A stretch of DNA of 45,912 nt from positions 1-45,912 of the IMG/VR virus record IMGVR_UViG_3300032085_001567, one strand, 5' to 3'. This document shows positions 8,205 to 16,666 of the stretch, in pieces. This DNA is from a virus. Position 1 is the first letter of the stretch. Every line of letters begins with the position of its first letter. The translations under genes and the position numbers were made by a program. The notes beneath the pieces are model-generated. The model saw nothing but the letters and a program-made list of their open reading frames with translations, did no database searches and was not told where the DNA came from.

Positions 8205-8235
8205 CCGGCCCGCCATTGAGCGGGTCGGCCTGTTT
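8205..8235 (+). terminator. Probable intrinsic terminator of the early operon
   Basis: CCGGCCCGC (8205-8213), a six-base loop, then GCGGGTCGG (8220-8228) form a nine-pair stem with one G-T pair. The tail is CCTGTTTCT, T-rich but interrupted. This would be a moderately strong terminator between the early rightward operon and the packaging genes. Confidence 0.5.
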
Positions 8236-8239
8236 CTCC

Positions 8240-8266
8240 GGGGTATCGAGGTAGGCTCGACACCCC
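8240..8266. other. Second strong hairpin, no T tract
   Basis: GGGGTATCGAG (8240-8250) and CTCGACACCCC (8256-8266) pair at 10 of 11 positions around a five-base loop, only 11 bases after the preceding hairpin. There is no T tract, so it is not a classical terminator. It could be an RNA processing or stability element, or a protein-binding site near the packaging genes. Confidence 0.45.
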
Positions 8267-8326
8267 CGACAAGTAGGTAGCCAGCGGACGGGCAGAGCGT
8301 TCGCACCAATTGGGTTTGAGGCAGGC

Positions 8327-8665
8327 ATGATCAAGATACTCAAGCCCAGGCTCAAGCCAATAGCCCCAAGGCTCAAGGCAAAGCCAGTGCACGAGACACC
8401 CCGCCTACGTGGCAGGGCAGGCATGGAGCAGAGAGACCGCCGCCTACAGCGCACCGACTACCTCTGCGAAATGTGTCAGGCATCAGGTCGCATCACCATC
8501 GCCACCGTAGTGGACCACATCATCCCTCTGGCTCATGGCGGATCAGACCAAGACATCAACACCCGCAACCTCTGCGATGACCACCACAGACAGGTGACGG
8601 CAGAGCAGTTCGGATTTGGCAAGACCACAACACCAGACAGATACCGTCCCAAGGGCAGCAAATAG
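8327..8665 (+). CDS. HNH endonuclease next to terminase
   Basis: The 112-residue protein has a basic N-terminus, a CEMC pair near residue 48, then the HNH core VVDHIIPLAHGG, an Asn about 12 residues on, and a final CDDHH. This is a small phage HNH nuclease. In HK97-like phages an HNH protein beside the terminase stimulates terminase cutting at the packaging site, so a packaging role is likely (established for the family, inferred here). It is followed by about 100 non-coding bases and then the small terminase. Confidence 0.85.
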   Translation: MIKILKPRLKPIAPRLKAKPVHETPRLRGRAGMEQRDRRLQRTDYLCEMCQASGRITIATVVDHIIPLAHGGSDQDINTRNLCDDHHRQVTAEQFGFGKTTTPDRYRPKGSK

Positions 8666-8765
8666 CTGACCGGGGGGGTGATTGAAAGTCTGAAAGCCCC
8701 GGTTTCTGGACACCCGCGGCACACTCACTGACATATTTTTTATTCTCACCTTGGAATTTGACCCC

Positions 8766-9191
8766 ATGGCCGGAAACAAAAACAGCGGTCGGCATGAGTT
8801 TCAGCCGAGCGATGAGGACCGTGAAAAGGTCCGGGTTCTCAAGGCTGGCGGCATGAGCATGGAAGCGATTGCCGAAGCCGTGGGGATTTCAGAGCCAACG
8901 CTGCGCAAACATTTTTCTTCCGAGCTCGATCGGGCGACCGCCAAGGTGCGGGCAGAGGTGCTGATGGCGCGGTTTCGCTCTGCCATGGGCGGGAATGTTT
9001 CGGCCCAGAACAAGATGCTCGAACTTGTTGGCGCGTCGGCTGCCGATGACAAGGTGAACGCTCGCGGCAAGAAAGCCGAGCCCAAGAAGGGCAAGAAAGA
9101 GGAGCAGATGGAGGCGGCGGAGAGTGTTGCCAGTGGCGACAAGTTCGCGCCCCCGTCCGGTCCCCGTCTGGCCGTCAATAACAGCAAATGA
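8766..9191 (+). CDS. Terminase small subunit (putative)
   Basis: I prefer the ATG at 8766 (MAGNKNSGRHEF) over an in-frame TTG at 8751, because this opening is typical of small terminase subunits. The 141-residue protein has a helix-turn-helix near residues 28-50 (GGMSMEAIAEAVGISEPTLRK) that would recognise the packaging site, then a helical oligomerisation region and a Lys/Glu-rich tail. Its stop overlaps the start of the large subunit. The position before the large terminase supports the call strongly, although the family is diverse. Confidence 0.8.
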   Translation: MAGNKNSGRHEFQPSDEDREKVRVLKAGGMSMEAIAEAVGISEPTLRKHFSSELDRATAKVRAEVLMARFRSAMGGNVSAQNKMLELVGASAADDKVNARGKKAEPKKGKKEEQMEAAESVASGDKFAPPSGPRLAVNNSK

Positions 9192-10945
9192 CACCCACAT
9201 GGTCGACCTCCTGCCCCGGATGGGAGGAGCGGATTGTGGCGCGGGAAAGCCTCGTGCCGATGGAGCCGCTGTTCCCCGATGAGGCGGACGCGGCCCTGGC
9301 CGTGTTCAAGTCGCTCAAGATGGTCGACGTCGCGGGTCAGCCCACGTTTGGCGAGGCTTGCGATGAGTTCGTGTTTGACTTCGTGCGGGCCGTGTTCGGG
9401 GCCTATGATGCGGAGACCGGGCACCGGCTGATCGAGGAGTTCTTTTTGCTCATCAGCAAGAAGAACGGCAAGTCCACGATCGTCGCCGGCATCATGCTCA
9501 CGGCGCTGATCCGCAACTGGCGAGACAGTCAGGAGCTCTTGATCCTGGCCCCGACGCGCGAGGTCGCGGACAACTCGTTTAACCCGGCTGCCGACATGGT
9601 GGACGCGGACGCCGATCTAAAGTCGCTGTTGCACGTCAACCGCAACCTCAAACAGATCAAGCACCGCACCAAGGGCGCCGTTCTCAAGGTGGTGTCGGCG
9701 GATTCGAGCACATCGGCGGGTAAAAAGGCCGCATTTGTGCTGATCGAGGAGCTTTGGCTGTTCGGCAAGAAGGCCAGCGCTGCGCAGATGCTTCAGGAGG
9801 CCACGGGCGGTCTGATATCGCGGCCCGAGGGCTTTGTAATCTACATCACGACGCAATCTGACGCGCCACCGGCGGGCGTATTTCGGGAGAAGCTGGACTA
9901 TGCCCGCAAGGTGCGGGATGGGCTGATTGACGATCCGCGGTTCTTGCCGGTGCTGTATGAATTCCCGGCGGCGATGATCGAGGCCCGGGAATACGAAGAC
10001 CCGGCCAATTTCTACGTGACGAACCCCAATATCGGGCGGTCGGTGCGCAAGGAATGGCTGGAACGCAAGTTCGGTCAGGTGAAATCGGGCGAGGACGAGG
10101 AAGGCGACACCATCCAGTCGTTTCTCGCCAAGCATCTCAACGTCGAGATCGGCTTGAACCTTCGGGCTAATCGCTGGGCCGGCGCCGATCATTGGGAAGC
10201 CGCTGAGGACGAGGAGTTGGCCGCGCTGCCACACTGGCAGGCGCTCGACAGGCTGTTGAAGCGCTGCGAGGTGGTCACGGTTGGCGTTGACGGTGGCGGG
10301 CTGGACGATTTGTTCGGCCTCGACGTTCTGGGACGCGAGCCCGGCGAAATCGAGGTCGAAGTTGAGATCGAGGAAGGGCGGATCGAGACGAGGCGCATGA
10401 AGCGCTGGCTCGCTTGGTCCCATGCTTGGTGCCACAAGGGCGTGCTGCAGCGCAGGAAGTCCATAGCGCCCATCCTGCAGGATATATCGAAAGCCGGGGA
10501 GCTGACCATTCTCGACCAGCCTTTGGGCGATGTGGCGTCCATTGTGGGCCATATCGAGCGCATCAAGTCCATGGGGAAGCTGGGCGGGGTAGCGGTCGAC
10601 GCCGCGGGCCTTGGCGAGATGGAAGATGCCCTCGACGAAGTGGGCATCACACAGGAATCGGGTTTGCTGGTCGCCGCGCCTCAGGGTGGCTGGATGATGT
10701 CGAGCATCAAGGGCGCGGAGCGACGGCTGGCATCTGGGCTGCTCAAGCACTCAGGCGGGCCGCTGATGCGCTGGTGTGTGCCCAATCTCAAGATTGAGCC
10801 CACGGCCACCGGCATCCGGGCAACGAAACAGACGGCGGGTGACGCCAAGATCGACCCCGCCATGGCGATGTTCAACGCGGTGACGCTGATGTCCCGCAAT
10901 CCCGAGGCTCACCGTGAGCTCGAATATCAAATGCTGATCGTCTGA
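9188..10945 (+). CDS. Terminase large subunit (HK97/Terminase_1 type)
   Basis: The 585-residue protein is the ATP-driven DNA packaging motor. A deviant Walker A, SKKNGKST, lies near residue 90, a Walker B-like FVLIEELW near 185, and the nuclease-domain aspartates in VGVDGGGLDD near 365. Length and order fit Terminase_1 proteins of HK97-like siphoviruses. It cuts concatemeric DNA and drives it through the portal (established). Its start overlaps the small subunit, and a strong Shine-Dalgarno separates it from the protease gene after it. Both domains look complete. Confidence 0.93.
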   Translation: MTPTWSTSCPGWEERIVARESLVPMEPLFPDEADAALAVFKSLKMVDVAGQPTFGEACDEFVFDFVRAVFGAYDAETGHRLIEEFFLLISKKNGKSTIVAGIMLTALIRNWRDSQELLILAPTREVADNSFNPAADMVDADADLKSLLHVNRNLKQIKHRTKGAVLKVVSADSSTSAGKKAAFVLIEELWLFGKKASAAQMLQEATGGLISRPEGFVIYITTQSDAPPAGVFREKLDYARKVRDGLIDDPRFLPVLYEFPAAMIEAREYEDPANFYVTNPNIGRSVRKEWLERKFGQVKSGEDEEGDTIQSFLAKHLNVEIGLNLRANRWAGADHWEAAEDEELAALPHWQALDRLLKRCEVVTVGVDGGGLDDLFGLDVLGREPGEIEVEVEIEEGRIETRRMKRWLAWSHAWCHKGVLQRRKSIAPILQDISKAGELTILDQPLGDVASIVGHIERIKSMGKLGGVAVDAAGLGEMEDALDEVGITQESGLLVAAPQGGWMMSSIKGAERRLASGLLKHSGGPLMRWCVPNLKIEPTATGIRATKQTAGDAKIDPAMAMFNAVTLMSRNPEAHRELEYQMLIV

Positions 10946-10957
10946 AAGGACACCACC

Positions 10958-11581
10958 ATGCAGAACCGGGCCTATTCGGTCCTCACGGTGAAAGCCGTTG
11001 AGGAAGGGAAGCGTATTATCCGGGGCATAGCCACCACGCCGAGCGTGGATCGGGTAGGCGACGTGATCGAGCCCTTGGGCGTGAAGTTCAAGAACCCGCT
11101 TCCGTTGCTCTGGCAGCACAAGCACGATGCACCGATAGGCCATGTCAAATTCGAGAAGCCCACTGCGAAGGGCATCGAGTTCGAGGCCGAATTGCCGGTC
11201 GTCGAGGAGGAAGGCACCCTTCGCGACCGCATCGAGGAGGCTTGGCAGTCCATTAAGCTGGGGTTGGTCAAGGCCGTATCGATAGGTTTCCGGCCCATCG
11301 AATACAGTTTCATCGACAATGGCGGAGTCAAGTTCTCGGAAGTGGAAGTGTTCGAACTTTCTGCCGTCACAATTCCCGCAAACGCAGACGCGGTGATTTC
11401 CGCCGTCAAATCCATCGATGCCCAGTTGCGCGCCGAAGAAGGCGTGCCTGAGCCCGAAACTCCAGAACCTCCCGAACCTGCCGCGTCCGGCAAATCTGTT
11501 CGCGTGGTCAAGCTGGAAGACCCTGCCCGCGATCGGGCGAAACCCTTTGTCATTCGCTCAATCCGGAGACCCGAAAAATGA
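10958..11581 (+). CDS. HK97-type prohead protease (U35)
   Basis: The 207-residue protein shows the family's opening RGIATTPSVDRVGDVIEP, a histidine region WQHKHDAPIGH (His54 or His56) and the nucleophile-type serine in KAVSIGF (Ser108). It matures the capsid by removing the scaffold-like N-terminus of the capsid protein. A Pro/Glu-rich linker and a basic tail follow from residue 145; the tail may target it into the prohead. A clear AAAGGA Shine-Dalgarno precedes the ATG, and the stop overlaps the capsid gene start. Confidence 0.9.
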   Translation: MQNRAYSVLTVKAVEEGKRIIRGIATTPSVDRVGDVIEPLGVKFKNPLPLLWQHKHDAPIGHVKFEKPTAKGIEFEAELPVVEEEGTLRDRIEEAWQSIKLGLVKAVSIGFRPIEYSFIDNGGVKFSEVEVFELSAVTIPANADAVISAVKSIDAQLRAEEGVPEPETPEPPEPAASGKSVRVVKLEDPARDRAKPFVIRSIRRPEK

Positions 11582-12963
11582 GCAAATATGCAGAACAGAT
11601 TGCTGCTTACGAGCAGAAGCGCGCGGCCATTGTCGGCAGCATGGAAGCTATCATGTCCAAGGCTGCGGAGGAGGGCACTACGCTCGACGCCGAACAGCAG
11701 GAAGAATATGACGGCTTCGAGCAGGACATCGAGGCTATCGATGCCCACCTGAAACGCCTCAACACTATGGAAAAGGCGACGGCGGCAACCGCCAAGCCCG
11801 TTGCGGGCAAGAGTGGCGCAGAAGGGACGGCTACCCGTACCGGTGTCGCTCCGGCACAGGTGCAGGTCAAGAAGAAGGAAGCCCCTGGCGTCCGCTTCGC
11901 CCGCATCGCCAAGGCCAAGGCCGTGTCCAAGCTGGACAATGAATCGGCTGCTTCGGTTGCCGAACGCATGTACGGTGCGGACAGCGAAACTGTGGCCGTC
12001 TTGAAGACTGCGGTTGCTGCTGGTTCCACTGCGTCCGAAAACTGGGCCGGTGCGCTTGTTGGCGAGGAAACTTCGGCTTACGCCGACTTTGCGGAGTTCC
12101 TGCGTCCCGCGACGATCCTTGGCAAGTTCGGCAACAACGGCGTTCCCAATCTTCGTTCCGTTCCGTTCCGCGAACCTTTGATTTCGCAGACTGGCGGCGG
12201 ATCGGGCTATTGGGTCGGTGAAGGCAATGCCAAACCGCTTACCGCTTTTGACTTCGAGCGCACCACGCTTGAGCCGTTGAAGGTGGCGAACATCGCCGTG
12301 CTGACGGAAGAAAACATCCGCAGTTCGGCACCGAGTTCGGAACTGATCGTCCGTGATGCTCTGCGCGATGCCCTTACGGCAACGCAGGACACCGCGTTCA
12401 TCGATCCCACCAACTCGGGTTCGGCTGGAGTTCGTCCGGCGTCGATCACCAATGGGGCCGCAGCCGTGGTTTCGACGGGCACCGATGCCGACGCTATCCG
12501 CCTTGATGTTCGGGCGCTGTTCCAGAAGTTCATCGATGCAGACAACCCGCCCGAGAATGGCGTGTGGATCATGTCCACTGCCAATGCTTTGGCGTTGTCG
12601 ATGATGACCAACGCTCTGGGCCAGCGCGAATTCTCCGGCATCACCATGGCCGGCGGTACGTTCGAGGGGATGCCAGTCATCGCTTCGCGCTATGCCGGCA
12701 CCAGTGTTGTGCTGGCGAACGCTTCGGACATTTACGAAGCGGACGATGGTGCGGTGAACGTTGACATGAGCCGCGAGGCTTCGCTCCAGATGGACGACAA
12801 CCCGGACAACCCGACCACTGCGACCACTGTCATGGTGTCGCTCTGGCAGCGCAACCTTGTCGGCCTGCGTGCTGAGCGGGAGATCAACTGGAAGCGCCGC
12901 CGGGCGTCTGCCGTCGCCTATCTCACGGGCGTCGCGTGGGGCGGCGCTGTCCCTGCGTCTTAA
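11578..12963 (+). CDS. HK97-family major capsid protein
   Basis: The 461-residue protein begins with about 80 residues of Glu/Ala-rich coiled coil (the delta domain that acts as scaffold) and a low-complexity Ala/Thr/Gly region near 65-105 where protease cleavage probably falls. The HK97-fold body follows (FAEFLRPATILGKFG, NIAVLTEENIRSS, GMPVIASRYAG). It forms the icosahedral shell. It is followed by an intrinsic terminator, as is common after this highly expressed gene. Codon use is the most regular of the window. The cleavage position is not assignable by eye. Confidence 0.93.
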   Translation: MSKYAEQIAAYEQKRAAIVGSMEAIMSKAAEEGTTLDAEQQEEYDGFEQDIEAIDAHLKRLNTMEKATAATAKPVAGKSGAEGTATRTGVAPAQVQVKKKEAPGVRFARIAKAKAVSKLDNESAASVAERMYGADSETVAVLKTAVAAGSTASENWAGALVGEETSAYADFAEFLRPATILGKFGNNGVPNLRSVPFREPLISQTGGGSGYWVGEGNAKPLTAFDFERTTLEPLKVANIAVLTEENIRSSAPSSELIVRDALRDALTATQDTAFIDPTNSGSAGVRPASITNGAAAVVSTGTDADAIRLDVRALFQKFIDADNPPENGVWIMSTANALALSMMTNALGQREFSGITMAGGTFEGMPVIASRYAGTSVVLANASDIYEADDGAVNVDMSREASLQMDDNPDNPTTATTVMVSLWQRNLVGLRAEREINWKRRRASAVAYLTGVAWGGAVPAS

Positions 12964-12980
12964 TGGCGTGATTGATCTTT

Positions 12981-13010
12981 GGGGTGGGCGGTTCGCTGCC
13001 CGCCCCTTTT
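12981..13010 (+). terminator. Intrinsic terminator after capsid gene
   Basis: GGGGTGGG (12981-12988) pairs with CCCGCCCC (12999-13006) around a short loop and is followed by TTTT. An alternative register, GGGCGG/CCGCCC, also forms. It lies 18 bases after the capsid stop and probably attenuates rather than fully stops late transcription. Confidence 0.75.
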
Positions 13011-13032
13011 GCTGTTGTGAAAGGAACGCCCG

Positions 13033-13329
13033 ATGGTTCGGCTGATTGCTACCAAATCGATGTCCTACAATACCCGGCGCCTGATGCCCGGTGATGAATT
13101 TGACGCGAAGGATCGAGACGCGCGCATTCTGGTGGGTATCGCGAAGGCGCGGCGCGTGCGTGAGCCGGGGGAAGTCCCGTCGCCGCCCGAAAGCCTGACC
13201 CAGAAAGCATCTGGCGGTTCTGATGACTTGAGCGCCCTTCGCGCCGAGTATCAGGAGAAGATGGGCAAACGACCGTTCAATGGGTGGGATGCTGAAACGC
13301 TCAATGCCAAGATGGCCGAGGCCGATTGA
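13033..13329 (+). CDS. Phage head-region hypothetical protein
   Basis: A 98-residue protein. The N-terminal part (LMPGDEFDAKDRDARILVGI) resembles short phage proteins found after the capsid gene. The C-terminal 30 residues (LRAEYQEKMGKRPFNGWDAE) form a small helical module also seen in many phage head proteins. A role in head completion is inferred from position only. A Shine-Dalgarno (AAAGGAACG) precedes the start, and its stop overlaps the next ATG. Confidence 0.7.
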   Translation: MVRLIATKSMSYNTRRLMPGDEFDAKDRDARILVGIAKARRVREPGEVPSPPESLTQKASGGSDDLSALRAEYQEKMGKRPFNGWDAETLNAKMAEAD

Positions 13330-13616
13330 TGACAGAGCAGGGGATAACCAATCTCGGGCCGGTCCCCGAGGGGATGACATTCCTTGAGGCGACAAAGGCT
13401 GTTGCCCCCCTGCGCAAATACAAGATCAACCCGCGCCATCATTCGGGACGCCTGACGGTGTGCGAAACCCAGCGCGAGATTTGGCGCATCGCCGAAACCC
13501 TACCTGAGCCTGAACGCAGCAAGTTGCAGCTATTGGCCGGGGCATCATTCGATTATGGGAAGCGCATGGATGCGCGGCTTAAAGAACTGAAGGCGCGCTG
13601 CACATGCTTCGGGTAA
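13329..13616 (+). CDS. Hypothetical protein of head module
   Basis: The ATG at 13329 overlaps the previous TGA, giving 95 residues. The protein is basic with a helical C-terminus ending in Cys-Thr-Cys. No family was recognised. It overlaps the glycosyltransferase-like gene by a dozen bases and is likely translated with it. Confidence 0.6.
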   Translation: MTEQGITNLGPVPEGMTFLEATKAVAPLRKYKINPRHHSGRLTVCETQREIWRIAETLPEPERSKLQLLAGASFDYGKRMDARLKELKARCTCFG

Positions 13617-14530
13617 TGACTTGGTTCTGGCAGCAGCCGGAAGGCCGCGCCACATATACCGCCGATCATGTGAACATCTGGGCCGCAATGGTTCGGCGTC
13701 ACCTGACGATACCGCACCGGCTAGCCGTTGTTACGGACGTTCCGGGCGATTATGGCGATTTGGAAGTCATTGAGCCGCCCCGTGATTTTGAGGACGTTCG
13801 CATACCCACTTGGGGGCCGAGCTTCCCGCAATGTTTGCGCAGACTGGCCATGTTCGCGCCCGATGCCGGAGAGCGGTTCGGAGAGCGGTTTGTGTCAATG
13901 GACATGGATTGCGTTGTTTCGGGCAATCTCGACGTGCTGTTCGATACAAATGTGGATTTCAAGATATACGCCGGCACGTCATCCGCGCGGCCCTACAACG
14001 GTTCGATGGTGATGATGACGGCTGGCGCAAGGCCACAGGTCTATACTGAGTTTTCACCAGAGGGCGCGGTCGAGGCAGGTAAGCAGTTTGTTGGCTCCGA
14101 TCAGGCATGGATTAGCTATTGCCTTGGCTGGGGGGAGCAAACCTGGGGGGCAGATGACGGGGTGCTTTGGTACGGCTCGAGTCGTAATGCCAATTCCCCG
14201 GAGCACAAGCTGATGTTCTTTCCGGGCAGCCCGAAGCCGTGGGCGCTGGCCGAGGCCGGTTCTAACAAGTTTGTGTTTGAGAATTACCGGGGAGAGCGGG
14301 CAGGTCGGTGCCTTGTTCTCGGCTACGGCCCGACGCTATGGGCGGATGCGGAAAAGGCGTTTGAGGACGGGACGTTTGAGGCCGTGATTTCATCGCCGGA
14401 AGCGGCCAAACACTGGCCCGGCGATATTCTCGCCATTGCTCGCGACGATCTGCACGCGGAACGGCTGGCGCATATGCACGGATTTGATGAGATCGGTTTC
14501 TGCGGTCGGAGTGAAAGGGAAGCGGCATGA
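13604..14530 (+). CDS. GT-A type glycosyltransferase-like protein
   Basis: The 308-residue protein opens with TYTADHVNIWAAMVRRHL and has a nucleotide-sugar and metal-binding DxD motif in SMDMDCVVSGNLD (Asp100, Asp102), the hallmark of GT-A transferases such as family 8. Later blocks (GSDQAWISYCLG, FPGSPKP) fit the acceptor half. Starts at 13604 or 13616 are both possible; the latter overlaps the previous stop. It lies between the capsid and portal genes, so it may glycosylate virion proteins or host surface glycans (inference). Substrate unknown. It ends with an ATGA overlap to the portal. Confidence 0.8.
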   Translation: MLRVMTWFWQQPEGRATYTADHVNIWAAMVRRHLTIPHRLAVVTDVPGDYGDLEVIEPPRDFEDVRIPTWGPSFPQCLRRLAMFAPDAGERFGERFVSMDMDCVVSGNLDVLFDTNVDFKIYAGTSSARPYNGSMVMMTAGARPQVYTEFSPEGAVEAGKQFVGSDQAWISYCLGWGEQTWGADDGVLWYGSSRNANSPEHKLMFFPGSPKPWALAEAGSNKFVFENYRGERAGRCLVLGYGPTLWADAEKAFEDGTFEAVISSPEAAKHWPGDILAIARDDLHAERLAHMHGFDEIGFCGRSEREAA

Positions 14531-15873
14531 AGGTTTTTGGTCTCCCCGTTCCATTCACCGGCCAGCGCAAGGCGCTGAACTCTGTTGACGGGAATCGCGG
14601 CTGGTGGCCGATTATCCGCGAGGCAAATACCGGAAACTGGCAGAGAAACGTCGAAGTGAAGGCCGAAACCGCGCTTTCATTCCATGCGACCTTCGCCTGC
14701 CAGACTTTGATTGCCTCCGATATCGCCAAGCTGCGCATTAAGCTGGTTCGTCAGGACGCCAACGAGATCTGGACTGAGGTGGCGAACGGAGCCTACACCC
14801 CGGTTTTGCGCAAGCCCAACCATTTCCAGAACCGCATTCAATTCGTTGAAAGCTGGGTTCTGTCCAAGCTCCAGAGCGGCAACACTTACATCCTCAAGCA
14901 GCGCGACGGGCGTGGGGTCGTGACCCGGCTCTATGTGCTCGACCCTAAACTGGTTGTGCCGCTCGTGTCGGACTCGGGCGATGTGTTCTATGAACTGCAA
15001 ACCGACAAGCTGGCGGGCGTTGACGATCGGCTTGTCGTTCCGGCACGTGAGATCATCCACGACCGTTTCAATTGCTTTTTCCATCCTCTCGTGGGGCTTT
15101 CCCCGATCTTTGCCAATGGGCTGGCCGCAACTCAGGGTCTCTCGATCCAGAACAACTCGACGGTGTTTTTCCAGAACGGTTCGCTTCCTGGCGGCATTCT
15201 CACGGCTCCCGGCCATATCGAGGATGCGACTGCCGAGCGCCTGAAAACGTCATGGGAAGAAAAGTTTGGCGGCAAGAACCGTGGCAAGGTCGCCGTTCTT
15301 GGCGATGGCCTCAAATTCGAGGCAATGGCCACCAAGGCCGTGGACGCCCAGCTAATCGAGCAGCTTAAATGGTCTGCTGAGGTCGTTTGCTCGACCTATC
15401 ACGTCCCGCCCTACAAGATCGGGATTGGCCAGCAGCCGACGCATAACAACGTCCAGTCGCTCAACATCGAGTATTATTCCCAGTGCCTCCAAGTGCTGAT
15501 CGAGAGCATTGAGCTATGCCTTGATGAAGGGCTGGCGACCGGCGAGAAGCTAGGTACGGAATTCGATCTGGATAACCTGCTGCGCATGGACAGCGTGACC
15601 CAGATGGACGTTCTCGAGAAGTCCAAGGGCAAGCTGACGGTCAACGAGCAGCGGAAACGGCTCAATGTATCGCCCGTCGAGGGTGGGGATACCGTATATC
15701 TCCAAGAGCAAGATCATAGCCTCGCGGCATTGTATGCGCGCGACACCGGCCCCGACCCGTTCGGCAATGGCTCGTCCCAGGAAGGTGAGGCGCCGTCTCC
15801 GGCTCCCGAACAAGAGCAGTCGTTCAGCCCGAAATATGTCAAGGCATTGTTTGCCCGCAGAAAGGCAGCCTGA
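14527..15873 (+). CDS. HK97-family portal protein
   Basis: The 448-residue protein has portal signatures: VLRKPNHFQNRIQFVESWV, GNTYILKQRDGRG, a DRFNCFFHPLVGLSPI segment, and VCSTYHVPPYKIGIG followed by the Asn/Gln-rich NVQSLNIEYYSQCL stretch of the crown helices. It forms the dodecameric entry ring for DNA and the connector to the tail. The gene order capsid, glycosyltransferase, portal is unusual, since in HK97 the portal precedes the protease. Start and stop both overlap neighbours. Confidence 0.92.
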   Translation: MKVFGLPVPFTGQRKALNSVDGNRGWWPIIREANTGNWQRNVEVKAETALSFHATFACQTLIASDIAKLRIKLVRQDANEIWTEVANGAYTPVLRKPNHFQNRIQFVESWVLSKLQSGNTYILKQRDGRGVVTRLYVLDPKLVVPLVSDSGDVFYELQTDKLAGVDDRLVVPAREIIHDRFNCFFHPLVGLSPIFANGLAATQGLSIQNNSTVFFQNGSLPGGILTAPGHIEDATAERLKTSWEEKFGGKNRGKVAVLGDGLKFEAMATKAVDAQLIEQLKWSAEVVCSTYHVPPYKIGIGQQPTHNNVQSLNIEYYSQCLQVLIESIELCLDEGLATGEKLGTEFDLDNLLRMDSVTQMDVLEKSKGKLTVNEQRKRLNVSPVEGGDTVYLQEQDHSLAALYARDTGPDPFGNGSSQEGEAPSPAPEQEQSFSPKYVKALFARRKAA

Positions 15874-16664
15874 TGGATTTGCAGGAAGCGTTTGACCAAG
15901 GCTTTGAGGCCGTCCGCGAATATGTGGACGATGCCTTTGCCGCGCTCGAGAAACGACTTGACGCAATCGAAGCCCGCCAGCCCGAGAAGGGCGAACCGGG
16001 CCAAGACGGCAAGGACGCCGACCCCGAGGTCGTGGCCGCTATGGTGAGCGATGCCGTGGGAAAGGCTGTCTCGTCAATTCCTGCGCCGCAGGACGGCAAG
16101 AGCGTGACGGTCGAGGACATAGCGCCGCTGATTGAGGAAAGCGTCTCTGCGGCCATTTCTGAGGCCGTGAAGGCGATACCAGTTCCCAAGGATGGCAAGG
16201 ACGGGAAAGACGGACGCGACGGCCTCGATGCTGTTACGCCCATTCTCAAGGACGGCGTGCTGATCTTCACCATGTCGGATGGCTCGGTGAAGGAAGTGGG
16301 CAAGGTTGCAGGCGCCGATGGCAAGGACGGCTCGAACGGCAAGGATGGTCGTGACGGGTTCTCGTTGGAACATTTCGACGCCACCTTGATGAAAGACGGG
16401 CGCACGATCCTCCTGACGTTCGAGCAGGGCGACATGACATTCAAGGCCGAGATGGGCGTGCCGGCGATGATTTACCGTGGCGTCTACAAGGAAGGGCAGG
16501 AATATGAGCGCGGCGACACGGTAACGTGGGGCGGCTCACTCTGGCATTGCGATGCGGATAAAACCGTCGAGAAGCCCGACAGCGTGCAACGGCACTGGAC
16601 CCTTGCCGCCAAGAAAGGGCGGGATGGCAAAGCGGGCAAAGACCCCGTGAAGGCGGGGGCATAA
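15873..16664 (+). CDS. Collagen-like structural protein with carbohydrate-binding-like end
   Basis: The 263-residue protein starts with a helical region, then shows Gly-X-Y runs (GEPGQDGKDADP near 43, DGKDGKDGRDG near 108, and a longer run with GADGKDGSNG near 145), which would form short collagen-like triple helices. Residues about 205-250 (YRGVYKEGQEYERGDTV ... GSLWHC) resemble a CBM5/12-type aromatic module. Such proteins occur as trimeric fibres or decorations on alphaproteobacterial phages. It lies between portal and connector genes, so it may decorate the neck or head (inference). It overlaps the portal stop by one base. Confidence 0.75.
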   Translation: MDLQEAFDQGFEAVREYVDDAFAALEKRLDAIEARQPEKGEPGQDGKDADPEVVAAMVSDAVGKAVSSIPAPQDGKSVTVEDIAPLIEESVSAAISEAVKAIPVPKDGKDGKDGRDGLDAVTPILKDGVLIFTMSDGSVKEVGKVAGADGKDGSNGKDGRDGFSLEHFDATLMKDGRTILLTFEQGDMTFKAEMGVPAMIYRGVYKEGQEYERGDTVTWGGSLWHCDADKTVEKPDSVQRHWTLAAKKGRDGKAGKDPVKAGA

Positions 16665-16666
16665 CC

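Larger units (their letters stand above)
7835..8317. repeat. 12-bp inverted repeat pair around a small gene
   Basis: AAACCCAATTGG at 7835-7846 is the exact reverse complement of CCAATTGGGTTT at 8306-8317. The pair encloses about 460 bases containing the 76-residue gene and two hairpins. A direct 10-mer, TATCAACCGG, also occurs at 7819-7828 and 8199-8208. No target-site duplication was seen, so a mobile insertion is only one possibility; chance is another. Confidence 0.4.

Noticed and set aside
8666-8765. A cos or pac site between HNH and small terminase
   Set aside because: This is the usual place and it is non-coding with G-rich and T-rich runs, but I found no repeat set or symmetric cut site to support it.
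9617-10750. A 377-codon minus-strand frame opposite the large terminase
   Set aside because: It is a shadow of a secure gene with conserved motifs on the plus strand.
10972-13395. An 807-codon open frame on the minus strand across protease and capsid genes
   Set aside because: It mirrors the well-supported structural genes. Long antisense frames are common over GC-rich genes with regular codon use. Its product is Arg/His-rich with no recognised motif and no ribosome site was evident.
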